Assembly (NCBI GenBank): GCA_035440445.1
Contig: DAORMJ010000002.1
Location: 124,001-188,000, forward strand
DNA length: 64,000 nt
Direction: 5' to 3'
Origin: Ga0077548 sp035440445
GTDB taxonomy: Bacteria; Pseudomonadota; Alphaproteobacteria; Rhizobiales; Xanthobacteraceae
Positions 34,606-44,161 of the stretch are shown here, piece by piece; within the stretch, counting starts at the first letter, position 1, and every line of letters begins with the position of its first letter. Position numbers and translations under genes: made by a program. Below the pieces are notes generated by a model that saw only the letters and a program-made list of their open reading frames with translations, did no database searches and had not been told where the DNA came from.

Positions 34606-36204
34606 ATGTGGCTCATTTTCATTGCGCCGCTGATCTTCAATCCAATTCTGATTACGGCGACTGTTCTTTTCTTTGGTATTCGTTTCATCAACAAGCGCCA
34701 GCTTTGGCAGAACCGTTGGTTTTTGGGCGCATGCGCCGTCGCGGCGGTTCTGGTTGCCGCCGATACATATTTTGCGCGTGAGCGTGTCGCTTATGTTGCC
34801 GCACTGCCTGAAGCGCCGGTGGTCGAGCAAACCATCCCGCTGCCCAGGCAGCTGATCTGGGCCGGTGGCAACTGCCGCGATCTATGCACGCAGCTTCTGC
34901 AGACACGCGCGGTCGAGGAGATCATCTACGTTGATCTGCCGGGCCGAGGTCCAAATGGCGAATACCGCGAACCGAGCGCGAAGCGTTTGCGCGCTGCCTG
35001 GGTGTTGCCGGGTACGTGCCCGAGCGCGCGTCTCAGCTATCCCGGCCCGGGCCCCTCGGAAGCCGTTATCGAGGAGGGCTTCTGCCCGCTGATCGAAGAG
35101 GTCGCGATTCCCACGGAGGGAATTTTCGTGGTGCAGGAGACGCACTTCGTCACGGCAAATTTCATGTCGAAAAGCGTGAAGCCATATTTACTGCAGAACG
35201 CCCCAAGCGGGCGTGTCATCCGATTCAGCGGCGTGGAAGTGCAGGAGCGCAAAAACGGAAAGGTCACGGTGCTCGCGCACTCCCGCTATGTCGAAGCGCC
35301 CACTTATCTCGGCCCGCTTCTCGGCTGCTGGGCGCGCCCGGACAACGTGATCTGGATTATGCCTCCGGGCGATACCGGCTGCGGTCTGTGGCGTATGATG
35401 ATCGGCGGCGGCTCACGGCCAGACGACGCTTCCTGGATTTTGCAGAAGGTTTTCACGAAGCCGGAGAAGCGTTCGCCGCCGGAGCCTGTCCCGGTCTTTC
35501 CGCCGCCCACCCCAAAAGAAGCGTTGGCGGCGCTCGATACCGACCTACGGCAAATCCCGCGCTACGACCTTGTGAAAGAAGCGCTGTTCTCCAGCGAGAA
35601 TAGCGACAGCGAGATTGTGGACGCAATCGCTCTTCGTTCGCGGCGTAGAGGTCTGGAAGGCGACTTGCTCGTAACGCTCTATAAAGAGCGGCCGGTGGCG
35701 CTTAACGACCTCATCCGGAAAATTCAGTTTCGCTATTATCCCGGAAGCTCGATAACCGGTGCCGATCTGATCGTCGCGCAGATGCAGGCGGACCGCACCT
35801 TTGCCGATGCCATGGCCGACAAGATGTTCGAGGCGCTTCCGCTGTTCTGGTTAGTGAGTGAGCGCAAGAACGCGGGGAACATCACGATGGTGCGCTATAT
35901 CGAATTGATGCAGAAGAACGATCCATCATTCTTCTGCGCGCGCATCAAGCGTGTGTTGGGCGAAGACGGTATTGTGGCGCTGGCGGAAAAGGTCCATCGC
36001 ACGAAATACATCGACTTCATTCCGTACCTGACGCACGATGCGCTCGATCATTGCGGGCAGGAAGGGAAGGCATTCTTTGAGGCAATGCACGCGCGTGCTG
36101 CGACGGACCCGCATTACCTGAAGAACTTCGAGCATCATTTTCGCAAGCGCCCCGAGATCAGCCAGCGCCTGCAGAAAATGAGGGAAATTCGGGAGCGGCG
36201 TTAG
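34606..36204 (+). CDS. Membrane-anchored protein, unknown function
   Basis: The 532-residue protein has two membrane helices at the N-terminus (about 2-22 and 38-55) and a large soluble region. Paired cysteines occur near WAGGNCRDLCTQLL (about 86-99), PGTCPSARL, EEGFCPL and GDTGCGLWR, suggesting disulphides, so the soluble part is probably periplasmic. The C-terminal 170 residues are helical. No enzyme motif is recognised and no family is known to me. Confidence 0.75.
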   Translation: MWLIFIAPLIFNPILITATVLFFGIRFINKRQLWQNRWFLGACAVAAVLVAADTYFARERVAYVAALPEAPVVEQTIPLPRQLIWAGGNCRDLCTQLLQTRAVEEIIYVDLPGRGPNGEYREPSAKRLRAAWVLPGTCPSARLSYPGPGPSEAVIEEGFCPLIEEVAIPTEGIFVVQETHFVTANFMSKSVKPYLLQNAPSGRVIRFSGVEVQERKNGKVTVLAHSRYVEAPTYLGPLLGCWARPDNVIWIMPPGDTGCGLWRMMIGGGSRPDDASWILQKVFTKPEKRSPPEPVPVFPPPTPKEALAALDTDLRQIPRYDLVKEALFSSENSDSEIVDAIALRSRRRGLEGDLLVTLYKERPVALNDLIRKIQFRYYPGSSITGADLIVAQMQADRTFADAMADKMFEALPLFWLVSERKNAGNITMVRYIELMQKNDPSFFCARIKRVLGEDGIVALAEKVHRTKYIDFIPYLTHDALDHCGQEGKAFFEAMHARAATDPHYLKNFEHHFRKRPEISQRLQKMREIRERR

Positions 36205-36225
36205 TCGCGTTGCCAGTTCGTCTCG

Positions 36226-37128
36226 TTACGCCAGATTCCGCTCGAGCTCGTTGTGAATCTTGGTCGCTGCGATTGCCGCATGGCCGAGGCCGACGCTGAT
36301 CTGGTGCAGGTCGGAAACCACGTCGCCCGCCGCATAAAGGCCTTCGACCGAAGTGCGCTGGCAGTCGTCGACGAGCAGGTTTCCGTTTTCGGTCGCACGC
36401 GCGCCGAGCGCGACGGCAAGTGTCGAACGCACCTCGCAACCGAGCGCGGGATAAAGCACGTCGAACGCGAGCTTCTTTTCCGATTCCAGAATTGCAACGA
36501 TCTTCTCGCCGCTGCGGTCGATGTCCTTCGCGCATTCGTCCGCCAGCGTGACGCCGGCTTCTTTCAGTTCATTCTTGCATTCTTCCGAAGCGCTCGCGGG
36601 ATCGTCCACGCAAACGAGCGTCACGTCCTTCGAGTAGGTGCGCAGAAACAGCGCCTTGCGCCAGCCGGTTTCCGTGTCGCCTAGCACGGCGATGCGTTGA
36701 CCCTGCGCTTCATAGCCGTCGCAGATTGGGCAGAAGCGGAGCGTGCCTTCATACACCGCGTCCCGCAGGCCGGGGAGCGACGGTGTTTCATCGACGATGC
36801 CGGTCGCCATCAAGACGCGCCGCGCCGCGATGGTCTTGCCGTCCGCCGTCGCGGTGAAGCCGTCGCTGGCTTTCTGAAGCGCGGTGACTTCGCCTTCGCG
36901 CAACTCCGCGCCGTATTCCAGCGCCTGCTCGCGCAGCTTGCGCAACAGCGCCTTTCCCGCGATTCCGTCTTCGAAGCCCGGATAATTGTGCAAGGTGGGG
37001 ATCCACGCCGCGCGGCTCCGGCCGGCATCGATCACGAGCACCTTGCGCCGGTAGCGCGCGAGATAGATCGCGGCCGTGAGCCCGGCCGGTCCGCCGCCTA
37101 CGATCAGGCAGTCGTAAGTCTGCGCCAT
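36226..37128 (-). CDS. NAD(P)/FAD-dependent oxidoreductase, thioredoxin reductase-like
   Basis: The 300-residue protein has the FAD motif CLIVGGGPAGLTAAIYLARY, a redox-like CPICDGYEAQ in the middle (CxxC in the TrxR position), and the C-terminal FAD motif SVEGLYAAGDVVSDLHQI. TrxR enzymes usually carry CATC; CPIC is a less usual variant, and the neighbouring NADPH motif is also divergent (VLGDTETG). It may reduce another small protein or a disulphide. Start 37128 is chosen for the MAQTYDCLIVGGG opening. Confidence 0.88.
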   Translation of the reverse strand: MAQTYDCLIVGGGPAGLTAAIYLARYRRKVLVIDAGRSRAAWIPTLHNYPGFEDGIAGKALLRKLREQALEYGAELREGEVTALQKASDGFTATADGKTIAARRVLMATGIVDETPSLPGLRDAVYEGTLRFCPICDGYEAQGQRIAVLGDTETGWRKALFLRTYSKDVTLVCVDDPASASEECKNELKEAGVTLADECAKDIDRSGEKIVAILESEKKLAFDVLYPALGCEVRSTLAVALGARATENGNLLVDDCQRTSVEGLYAAGDVVSDLHQISVGLGHAAIAATKIHNELERNLA

Positions 37129-37310
37129 GAAAGCAGCCTCGCTATCCGAAAGATCGTGAAGATGCCGCGATTTCTGCGCCGCAGCAAAAGACTCGCTCCC
37201 CGGGGTCTTCCATTGTAAAACGCCCCATCCTATCTGCCGACGCGCGCGGGCGCGACAGGACCCAATTCCCGCGAAGTTATTGGCCAACGGAACGACGAGG
37301 AGGGCCCACC

Positions 37311-38153
37311 ATGTCGATCCAGAATACCGCCGACATCCGCCGCAACACCGCGCCCGACATCCGCGCGCGCAAGGGACGCGAGCCGATCGTGTCCTTGACC
37401 GCTTACCACGCGCACACCGCGCGCTGGCTGGACGCGCATGTCGATCTCATGCTGGTCGGCGACAGTCTCGGCATGGTGATGCACGGCTTCGAATCCACCG
37501 TGCCGGTCACGCTCGAGATGATGATCCTGCAAGGTCACGCGGTCATGCGCGGCTCCAAGAAGGCGCTCGTCGTCGTCGATCTTCCGTTCGGAACCTATGA
37601 GGCGTCGCATGAGCAGGCTTTCCACACCGCCGCGCGCGTCCTGAAAGAAACCGGCTGCGGCGCGGTGAAAATGGAAGGCGGCGTGAAGATGGCGGAGCAC
37701 GTGCGCTTCCTCACCGAACGCGGCATTCCGGTTATGGGCCATGTCGGCCTGACCCCGCAGTCTATCAACACGCTCGGCTCCTTCCGCGCCCGCGGACGCG
37801 AGGAGAGCGAGTGGGGCCCGATCCTCGATGACGCGAAAGCGGTCGCTGATGCCGGCGCGTTCTCGATCGTGCTCGAAGCCATGGCGGAGCCGCTCGCGGT
37901 GAAGATCACCAAGGAAGTGGCGGTGCCGACCATCGGCATCGGCGCATCCGCCGCCTGCGACGGCCAGATTCTCGTGCTTGAGGACCTGCTCGGCCTTTCG
38001 CCGCGGGTGCCGAAGTTCGTGAAGCAGTACGCCGACATGGGCCGGCTGATCGAGGAGGCGGTTTCGAACTACGCCAACGAGGTCCGCGACCGCTCTTTCC
38101 CGGCGGAAGCGCATGTTTACGCCTTGAAAAATAAGGCAAAAACACCCTCCTGA
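37311..38153 (+). CDS. panB: 3-methyl-2-oxobutanoate hydroxymethyltransferase
   Basis: PanB makes ketopantoate from alpha-ketoisovalerate with methylenetetrahydrofolate, the first step of pantothenate synthesis. The 280-residue protein shows VDLMLVGDSLGMVMHGFE (metal-binding Asp), KMEGGVKMAEHVRFLTERGIPVMGHVGLTPQSIN, and GIGASAACDGQILVLEDLLG. AGGAGG lies upstream. panC is not adjacent. Confidence 0.97.
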   Translation: MSIQNTADIRRNTAPDIRARKGREPIVSLTAYHAHTARWLDAHVDLMLVGDSLGMVMHGFESTVPVTLEMMILQGHAVMRGSKKALVVVDLPFGTYEASHEQAFHTAARVLKETGCGAVKMEGGVKMAEHVRFLTERGIPVMGHVGLTPQSINTLGSFRARGREESEWGPILDDAKAVADAGAFSIVLEAMAEPLAVKITKEVAVPTIGIGASAACDGQILVLEDLLGLSPRVPKFVKQYADMGRLIEEAVSNYANEVRDRSFPAEAHVYALKNKAKTPS

Positions 38154-38267
38154 GGGCGTTGCCACGATCCGCACACATCTCTATTTTACGCCCGCTTTAA
38201 CGAAATACGGGCTTCGGTCAGGGCTGCGCGCCTTGCGCGGCCCTTGAGGGTTTTGCAAGGGTTTTGA

Positions 38268-38963
38268 ATGTCGGACATTATTCGCGAAGTCGATGAAGAA
38301 CTGCGCCGGGAACGGCTCGCCAATATCTGGAAGCAGTATGGCGGCTATATCGCGCTCGGCGCGTTCCTGGTCGTGGCCGCGGTCGCGGGCTGGCGCGGTT
38401 ATGAATACTACGCGAACCGTCAGGCACAGGCCGCGAGCGAGCGTTTCGTCGCCGCGCAGAAGCTTGCCGAAGAAAGTGGAAAGACCGACGAAGCCGTTGC
38501 CGCCTTCAAGGCGCTCTCTTCGGATTCGCCCGCCGCGTATCGCGTGCTCTCGCGTCTTTCGCTTGCCGCCGAACTCGGCAAGAAGGATGCGAAAGAGGGC
38601 GCGAACGCCTTCGAAGCAATTGCCAATGACGGTGCGGTAGAGCCGCTGGTGCGCGACCTTGCGCGCGTTCGTGCGGCGGCGCTTCTCGTCGACAGCGCGG
38701 ATGTCGCCGAGATGCAGAAGCGGCTCGGACCGGCGCTCGATAAGGCGTCGGCCTACTATTACTCGGCGAATGAATTGCTGGGCCTTGCCTATATCCGTGC
38801 CGGCGATCAGGCGAACGCGCAGAAGATTTTCCTGCAGCTTGCCTTCGATCCCGAAACGCCGCCGGGCCTTCGCAACCGCGCGCAGCGCCTGCAGTCGGTT
38901 CTCTTCAACGCTTCCCCCGCGCCTGCGCCCGCAGCGGCCACGCCCGCACCAGAAAAGAAGTAA
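38268..38963 (+). CDS. YfgM-like tetratricopeptide membrane protein
   Basis: The 231-residue protein has a short cytoplasmic N-terminus (MSDIIREVDEELRRERL), one membrane helix (about 27-46), and helical repeats in the periplasmic region, with an Ala-Pro-rich tail. This is the YfgM architecture; YfgM assists the SecYEG translocon with PpiD. It is immediately upstream of a lipoprotein and der, a gene order also seen for yfgM-bamB-der. Confidence 0.85.
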   Translation: MSDIIREVDEELRRERLANIWKQYGGYIALGAFLVVAAVAGWRGYEYYANRQAQAASERFVAAQKLAEESGKTDEAVAAFKALSSDSPAAYRVLSRLSLAAELGKKDAKEGANAFEAIANDGAVEPLVRDLARVRAAALLVDSADVAEMQKRLGPALDKASAYYYSANELLGLAYIRAGDQANAQKIFLQLAFDPETPPGLRNRAQRLQSVLFNASPAPAPAAATPAPEKK

Positions 38964-38969
38964 CCCGCG

Positions 38970-39269
38970 ATGAAGCGCGCGAAGACAGCAAGGTTTTTGA
39001 GGCTCGCGGTTTTCCTCGCGCCGCTTTCGCTGTCGCTCGCCGCCTGCGAGACGCTGGATAACCTCAATCCGTTCGAGGACAAGAAGACGCCGCTCTCGGG
39101 CGATCGCCGGTCGCTGTTTCCCGATGGCGTACCGGGCGTGGAGCGCAACGCGCCACCACAGCAGCCTACCAACTCGAACATCCAGATTCCGGCGCAGCAG
39201 CCCGAGGCGCAGACGCAGCAGCCGCCCTCGAACAATTCCGAAGATCCCTGGGCGGGCCGCCGCCGATAA
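38970..39269 (+). CDS. Small lipoprotein upstream of der
   Basis: The 99-residue product has a signal peptide ending in the lipobox LAAC (Cys at about residue 26), then a hydrophilic, Pro/Gln-rich tail (PPQQPTNSNIQIPAQQPEA). It is in the yfgM-der unit. In gammaproteobacteria this slot is held by BamB, but here there is no beta-propeller, so it is not BamB. Confidence 0.8.
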   Translation: MKRAKTARFLRLAVFLAPLSLSLAACETLDNLNPFEDKKTPLSGDRRSLFPDGVPGVERNAPPQQPTNSNIQIPAQQPEAQTQQPPSNNSEDPWAGRRR

Positions 39270-39290
39270 GCGCTGACAGCGGGACCTGCC

Positions 39291-40724
39291 ATGCTTCCAA
39301 TCGTCGCTATCGTGGGCCGGCCGAACGTCGGCAAATCCACGCTGTTCAACCGGCTTGTCGGCCAGCGCGTCGCGCTCGTCGATGACACGCCCGGCGTCAC
39401 GCGCGACCGGCGCGAAGGCGAGGCGAAGCTCGCCGACCTGAACTTCCGCATTTTCGACACTGCAGGCTTCGAGGAAGCCGGCGCGGAATCGCTTGCGGGC
39501 CGCATGCGCGCGCAGACCGAAGCCGCGATCGCGGATGCCGACGCGGTCATGTTTCTGGTCGATGCGCGCGCAGGGCTGTTACCCGACGACAAGGTCTTCG
39601 CGCAGATCGTGCGCAAGTCCGGCAAGCCGACCATTCTCATTGCCAACAAGAGCGAGGGCAGAGCCGGTGCTGCCGGTGCGCTCGAAGCCTATGCGCTCGG
39701 CCTCGGCGATCCCATCAATATCTCCGCCGAGCATGGCGAGGGCATGGGCGAGCTTTACGACGCCTTGCGCGAACTGCTCCCCGAACAGGAGGAGATTGAG
39801 GAAGACGACAACGAGTTCGGCGAGGACGGTGAGGAAGAGGGGACGGAAGCCGCACCCAAGCTGCCCGATACCATTCGCGTTGCCGTGGTCGGACGCCCCA
39901 ATGCGGGCAAGTCCACGCTCATCAACAAGCTGATCGGCGAGGATCGTCTGGTCACCGGACCCGAGCCCGGCATCACGCGCGACTCCATCGAAGTGCAGTT
40001 CAGCTATGGCGGCCGAAAGTTCGAGATGCTCGACACTGCGGGCATGCGCAAGCGCGCGAAAGTGCAGGAAAAGCTCGAGAAGCTCTCGGTCGGCGACAGC
40101 TTGCGTGCGATCCGCTTTGCCGAAGTCGTGGTGCTCTTGATGGACGCGACCATGCCGTTCGAGGAGCAGGACCTGCGCATCGCGGATCTCGTGATGCGCG
40201 AGGGCCGCGGCCTCGTGATCGGCATGAACAAGCGCGATCTCGCCGCGCCGGAAATGACGATGGGCAAGACCCTGCGCGAGGAAGCCGACCACTGGCTGCC
40301 GCAGGCGAAAGGCATGCCGATCGTCGCTTTGTCAGGCATGCACGGCGACAATCTCGACAAGCTGATGAAAGCGGTGGTCGATACCTATGCGGTCTGGAAC
40401 AAACGCGTTTCGACCGCGGTCATCAATCGCTTTCTGGAGCGCGCGCTTTCGCAGAACCCGCCGCCTGCGGTTTCCGGCGCGCGTATCAAGCTGCGTTACA
40501 TGACGCAGGCGAAAGCGCGCCCGCCGAGCTTCATTCTGTTCGGCTCGCGCACCGACGCGCTTCCCGAATCTTATATGCGCTATCTGATTAACGGCGTGCG
40601 CGAGGCTTTCGCGATGCCCGGAGTGCCGATCCGCTTCTCGTTCCGTGAGCCGGAAAATCCGTTCAAGAAGAAGATGCTCAAGAAGGACGACCGCGGCAAG
40701 CGCAAGAAGAAGAATAGGAAATAA
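39291..40724 (+). CDS. der: Ribosome-associated GTPase Der (EngA)
   Basis: Der is a double-GTPase needed for 50S maturation. The 477-residue protein has two G domains: GRPNVGKSTLFNRLVG (first) and GRPNAGKSTLINKLIG (second), then a KH-like C-terminal domain. An acidic linker rich in Glu and Asp (about 163-187) separates the domains and is longer than in E. coli. The basic tail is KRKKKNRK. Confidence 0.97.
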   Translation: MLPIVAIVGRPNVGKSTLFNRLVGQRVALVDDTPGVTRDRREGEAKLADLNFRIFDTAGFEEAGAESLAGRMRAQTEAAIADADAVMFLVDARAGLLPDDKVFAQIVRKSGKPTILIANKSEGRAGAAGALEAYALGLGDPINISAEHGEGMGELYDALRELLPEQEEIEEDDNEFGEDGEEEGTEAAPKLPDTIRVAVVGRPNAGKSTLINKLIGEDRLVTGPEPGITRDSIEVQFSYGGRKFEMLDTAGMRKRAKVQEKLEKLSVGDSLRAIRFAEVVVLLMDATMPFEEQDLRIADLVMREGRGLVIGMNKRDLAAPEMTMGKTLREEADHWLPQAKGMPIVALSGMHGDNLDKLMKAVVDTYAVWNKRVSTAVINRFLERALSQNPPPAVSGARIKLRYMTQAKARPPSFILFGSRTDALPESYMRYLINGVREAFAMPGVPIRFSFREPENPFKKKMLKKDDRGKRKKKNRK

Positions 40725-40740
40725 CCACTCTCCTTGATCC

Positions 40741-40827
40741 CTCATCCTGAGGAGCGGGCGTAGCCCGCGTCTCGAAGGATGAGGCCTCATGGTTCGAGAC
40801 GCGCCTTCGGCGCTCCTCACCATGAGG
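40741..40827. repeat. Intergenic palindromic repeat (type 2, two units)
   Basis: Unit A, CTCATCCTGAGGAGC...GCGTCTCGAAGGATGAG, is followed by unit B, CCTCATGGTTCGAGACGCG...CTCCTCACCATGAGG. Both are imperfect palindromes with TCGAGACGC or its inverse at the core. Related copies are at 19565-19667 and 41657-41778. A short CCCGCTTGCGCGGG palindrome follows at about 40850-40864. Confidence 0.85.
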
Positions 40828-40898
40828 TTTTAGTTTGATGGTTATGGATTCCCGCTTGCGCGGGAATGAAAGTCTCTATTTTCGCAGGAACGACGAAG

Positions 40899-41645
40899 TT
40901 AGGCGGGCACCTGATAACTCAGCCACTGCTTCGTCGGAAAATTATAGAGCTTCCCGTTCTCGCTGACCGAAGGCAGGCAAAGTTCGACGATCGCTTCCGC
41001 GACCACGTCCGGCGGCGTCAGCGTCATCGGGTCTTCGCCGGGCATCGCCTTGGCGCGCATGCGGGTGCGGATCGGACCCGGATTGAACAGGTTCACTTTC
41101 ATGTTCGTGTTCGAGACTTCCGCCGCATAAGTGCGAACCAGAATATCCATCGCCGCTTTGGAGACCGCGTAAGGCCCCCAATAGGCGGTGGCCTTGTTGG
41201 CGGCACCCGACGTGATGAAGACCGCGCGCGCGGCGTCCGCCGAGCGCAGGAGCAGGTCGAGCGAGCGGATCAGGCGGAAGTTCGCCGTCACGTTGACCTG
41301 CATGACTTCGTCCCACGCCTTTTGGTCCACATGCGGGATCGGCGACAGCACGCCAAGTTGCCCGGCGTTGCCGACGAAAATGTCGAGCTTCTTGAAGCGC
41401 TCGTAGAGCGCCTGACCCATGCGATCGAGGTCGTCGAACTTGCGCAGGTCCGCAGGCACCAGCGTGGCCGCGCCGCCGAGCTTCTGGATTTCGTCGTCGA
41501 GCTCTTCTAGGCCTCCGGTGGTGCGCGCAAGCGCGATCACATGCGCGCCTTTGGCCGCGAGCGATTTCGCGACCGCCGCACCGATGCCGCGCGATGCGCC
41601 GGTGACGAGCGCGATTTTTCCGGAAAGAGATTTATCTTCGGCCAT
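40899..41645 (-). CDS. SDR family NAD(P)-dependent oxidoreductase
   Basis: The 248-residue protein has the cofactor motif VTGASRGIGAAVAKSL, the NAG motif FVGNAGQLG, catalytic Ser in FITSGAANK and Tyr-Lys in WGPYAVSKAAM. Classical SDR length. The substrate is not predictable. It lies between two type 2 repeats. Confidence 0.92.
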   Translation of the reverse strand: MAEDKSLSGKIALVTGASRGIGAAVAKSLAAKGAHVIALARTTGGLEELDDEIQKLGGAATLVPADLRKFDDLDRMGQALYERFKKLDIFVGNAGQLGVLSPIPHVDQKAWDEVMQVNVTANFRLIRSLDLLLRSADAARAVFITSGAANKATAYWGPYAVSKAAMDILVRTYAAEVSNTNMKVNLFNPGPIRTRMRAKAMPGEDPMTLTPPDVVAEAIVELCLPSVSENGKLYNFPTKQWLSYQVPA

Positions 41646-41656
41646 GCAAACAAATC

Positions 41657-41778
41657 CTCATCCTGAGGAGCGCTGCGAAGCAGCGCGTCTCGAAGGATGA
41701 GCGTTCTTACAGCATGGAAAGCCTCAGCAAAACCTCGCCCTTCGAGACGCGGCCTTCGGCCGCTCCTCAGGACGAGGT
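41657..41778. repeat. Intergenic palindromic repeat (type 2, two units)
   Basis: Unit A', CCTCATCCTGAGGAGCGCTGCG...CGCGTCTCGAAGGATGAG, and unit B', ACCTCGCCCTTCGAGACGCGG...CCGCTCCTCAGGACGAGGT, are separated by about 30 bp. They match the copy at 40741-40827 in order and orientation, so both sides of the SDR gene carry the same repeat pair. Confidence 0.85.
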
Positions 41779-41783
41779 TCTCG

Positions 41784-43262
41784 TCAACTCGCTTCCGCGA
41801 GCAGCGACAATTGCCGCGGCGCGATCTCACCGTTCTTGTCGGTGAGCGGGGTCGGGTAGTCGCCAGTGAAGCAGTGGTCGGTATATTGCGGGCGCTCGGG
41901 ATTACGCTTCTCATGGCCCATCGCGCGGTACAGCCCGTCGATGGAAAGGAAGGCGAGGCTGTCGGCGCCGATATATTGGCGCATGCCTTCGAGATCGTGG
42001 GTCGCGGCAAGCAGCTTGTCGCGGTCCGGCGTGTCGATTCCATAGAAGTCGGGATGCTTGATCGGCGGACTCGCGATGCGGAAGTGCACTTCCTTCGCGC
42101 CGGCCTCGCGCATCATGCGCACGATCTTGACCGAGGTGGTGCCGCGCACGAGGGAGTCGTCGATCAGCACGATGCGTTTGCCGTTGACTGCCGCGCGGTT
42201 CGCCGAATGCTTCATGCGCACGCCGAGTTCGCGGATCTGCTGCGTCGGCTCGATGAAGGTGCGGCCGACATAGTGATTGCGGATGATGCCGAGTTCGTAG
42301 TTGATGCCCGCGGCTTGCGCGAAACCGATCGCGGCCGGCACGCCGGAGTCCGGTACCGGCACGACGACATCGGCTTCCGCCGGAGACTCGCGCGCAAGTT
42401 CGGTGCCGAGATTGCGGCGCACTTCATAGACGCTCTTTCCGCCGACGACCGAGTCTGGCCGCGCGAAATAGATGTATTCGAAGATGCACGGACGCGGCAA
42501 CATCGCGGGGAAAGGCTTGTGGGATTCCACGCCGCGTTCGCTGACGATGATGACTTCGCCGTTCTCCACGTCACGGATGAACTTCGCGCCGATGATGTCG
42601 AGCGCGCAGGTTTCCGAGGTCAGGATCGTTGCGCCGTCGAGTTCGCCGAGCACCAGCGGACGGATGCCCTGCGGGTCGCGGGCACCGACCAGCTTCTTGT
42701 TGGTGAGGCCGACGAAGGCATAAGCGCCTTCGACTTCGCGGATCGCATCGATGAAGCGTTCGATGAAGCGCGGGCGCTTGGAGCGGGCGAGGAGATGCAG
42801 CATGACTTCCGTGTCGGAAGTGGACTGCATGATCGCGCCGTCGCGCACCAGCTGGCGGCGGATGGAAAGCGCGTTGGTGAGGTTGCCGTTATGCGCGACC
42901 GCGAAGCCGCCGCCGTCGAGTTCGGCGAACAAGGGCTGCACGTTGCGCAGAATGGTTTCGCCGGTCGTGGAGTAGCGCACATGGCCGACCGCGATCGAGC
43001 CCGGCAGGCTCTTGATGACGTCGCGCTTGGCGAAGGTGTCGCCGACGAGGCCGAGGCGGCGTTCGGAGTGGAAGCGCTTGCCGTCGAAGGCGACGATGCC
43101 GGCCGCTTCCTGTCCGCGATGCTGGAGCGCGTGCATGCCGAGCGCGGTGATCGCCGCGGCGTCGGGGTGCCCGTAAATGCCGAACACGCCGCACTCTTCG
43201 CGCAGCGTGTCGCCCATCGCCTGTTTGTCGAGGTCGAGTTCGGTTTGTTTTGCCACGCTCAT
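41784..43262 (-). CDS. purF: Amidophosphoribosyltransferase
   Basis: PurF catalyses the first step of purine synthesis, making phosphoribosylamine from PRPP and glutamine. The 492-residue precursor has a short propeptide before Cys24 in REECGVFGIYGHPDAA, which becomes the N-terminal nucleophile; GMHALQHRGQEAAG is the amidotransferase signature, and KRIVLIDDSLVRGTTS is the PRPP-binding loop. The cvpA-purF order is the common one. Confidence 0.97.
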   Translation of the reverse strand: MSVAKQTELDLDKQAMGDTLREECGVFGIYGHPDAAAITALGMHALQHRGQEAAGIVAFDGKRFHSERRLGLVGDTFAKRDVIKSLPGSIAVGHVRYSTTGETILRNVQPLFAELDGGGFAVAHNGNLTNALSIRRQLVRDGAIMQSTSDTEVMLHLLARSKRPRFIERFIDAIREVEGAYAFVGLTNKKLVGARDPQGIRPLVLGELDGATILTSETCALDIIGAKFIRDVENGEVIIVSERGVESHKPFPAMLPRPCIFEYIYFARPDSVVGGKSVYEVRRNLGTELARESPAEADVVVPVPDSGVPAAIGFAQAAGINYELGIIRNHYVGRTFIEPTQQIRELGVRMKHSANRAAVNGKRIVLIDDSLVRGTTSVKIVRMMREAGAKEVHFRIASPPIKHPDFYGIDTPDRDKLLAATHDLEGMRQYIGADSLAFLSIDGLYRAMGHEKRNPERPQYTDHCFTGDYPTPLTDKNGEIAPRQLSLLAEAS

Positions 43263-43287
43263 CAACAAGACCCTTGCTGCTGGCGCG

Positions 43288-44001
43288 TCACTGCTGCGAC
43301 GCGCGGGTGCTTTCGATCAACTGATTGAAGCCGGCCCGGTCGTTCCGCTTGTAGGCGGGTTCCGCCGGGGTCGTGTTGTTGGCTTGCGAGGAATTCTTGT
43401 TGATCCCTCGGTCTGTGCGCCCGGGTGGCGTCGGCGCTGGCGCCGGATTCGGCGTCGTCTCGGGTGCGGGCGTCTGGTCTTCCCCGCGCGGTTTTCTTAA
43501 GCGCTGCAAGATGGCGTTTTCAGGATCATCCGGCAGGATGGATTTCAGCCAGTCGCCGCTGCTCTGCAGGATCGGCCGCGAACGCGCGTTCTTGACCCAG
43601 TCCGGCTCGGTCTTGGCCGGCACCAGCCAGGTGAAGAACAGGAACGCCACGACCATGATGACGAGGCCGCGCGCGAGCCCGAAGAGAAAGCCGAGCGAGC
43701 GGTCGAGCGCGCCGATGCGGCTGTCGAGCACGAGGTCGGAAATCTTCACGGTGAAGAGCGAGACGATCAGGAGGGTGAGCAGAAACAGGCCGCCGACCGC
43801 GATGCCGGTCGCAAGCAGGTCCTGCTGCACGTACTGCTTCACGAAGGGCAGCACGCGCGAATAGCCATAAAGCGTGACGACGGCTGCGATCACCCAGGAG
43901 GCGATCGAGAGGATCTCGCGCATGAAACCGCGGACCATCGCGAGCACGCCGGAAATCAGCATCACGGCAATGAGCCCGAAATCGAGGACGGTGGGGGTCA
44001 T
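43288..44001 (-). CDS. cvpA: CvpA family protein
   Basis: The 237-residue inner membrane protein has four membrane helices within the first 130 residues, opening TVLDFGLIAVMLISGVLAMVRGFMREILSI, the CvpA signature. A Pro/Thr-rich cytoplasmic tail (about 170-220) follows. It is 25 bp upstream of purF, the classic cvpA-purF arrangement. CvpA supports colicin V production and envelope integrity in E. coli; the role here is unknown. Confidence 0.92.
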   Translation of the reverse strand: MTPTVLDFGLIAVMLISGVLAMVRGFMREILSIASWVIAAVVTLYGYSRVLPFVKQYVQQDLLATGIAVGGLFLLTLLIVSLFTVKISDLVLDSRIGALDRSLGFLFGLARGLVIMVVAFLFFTWLVPAKTEPDWVKNARSRPILQSSGDWLKSILPDDPENAILQRLRKPRGEDQTPAPETTPNPAPAPTPPGRTDRGINKNSSQANNTTPAEPAYKRNDRAGFNQLIESTRASQQ

Positions 44002-44161
44002 CTAGAAACGCGGCTCCGCCTTGAAATTACGCCGATTCGGGCACCCGAAAGCGCCTTTGCGGCCATGCATATAGCCCCTGACATACCGTCCGTCACCCAC
44101 TGCGGCAATCTTGCCGCCATCCTGTGGGAAGAAGGTGAAAGCCAGGGTAACGCCAAGGTGT

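Noticed and set aside
41697..43328. 543-codon plus-strand frame
   Set aside because: Antisense to purF, which shows all catalytic motifs; no recognisable domains in the antisense product.
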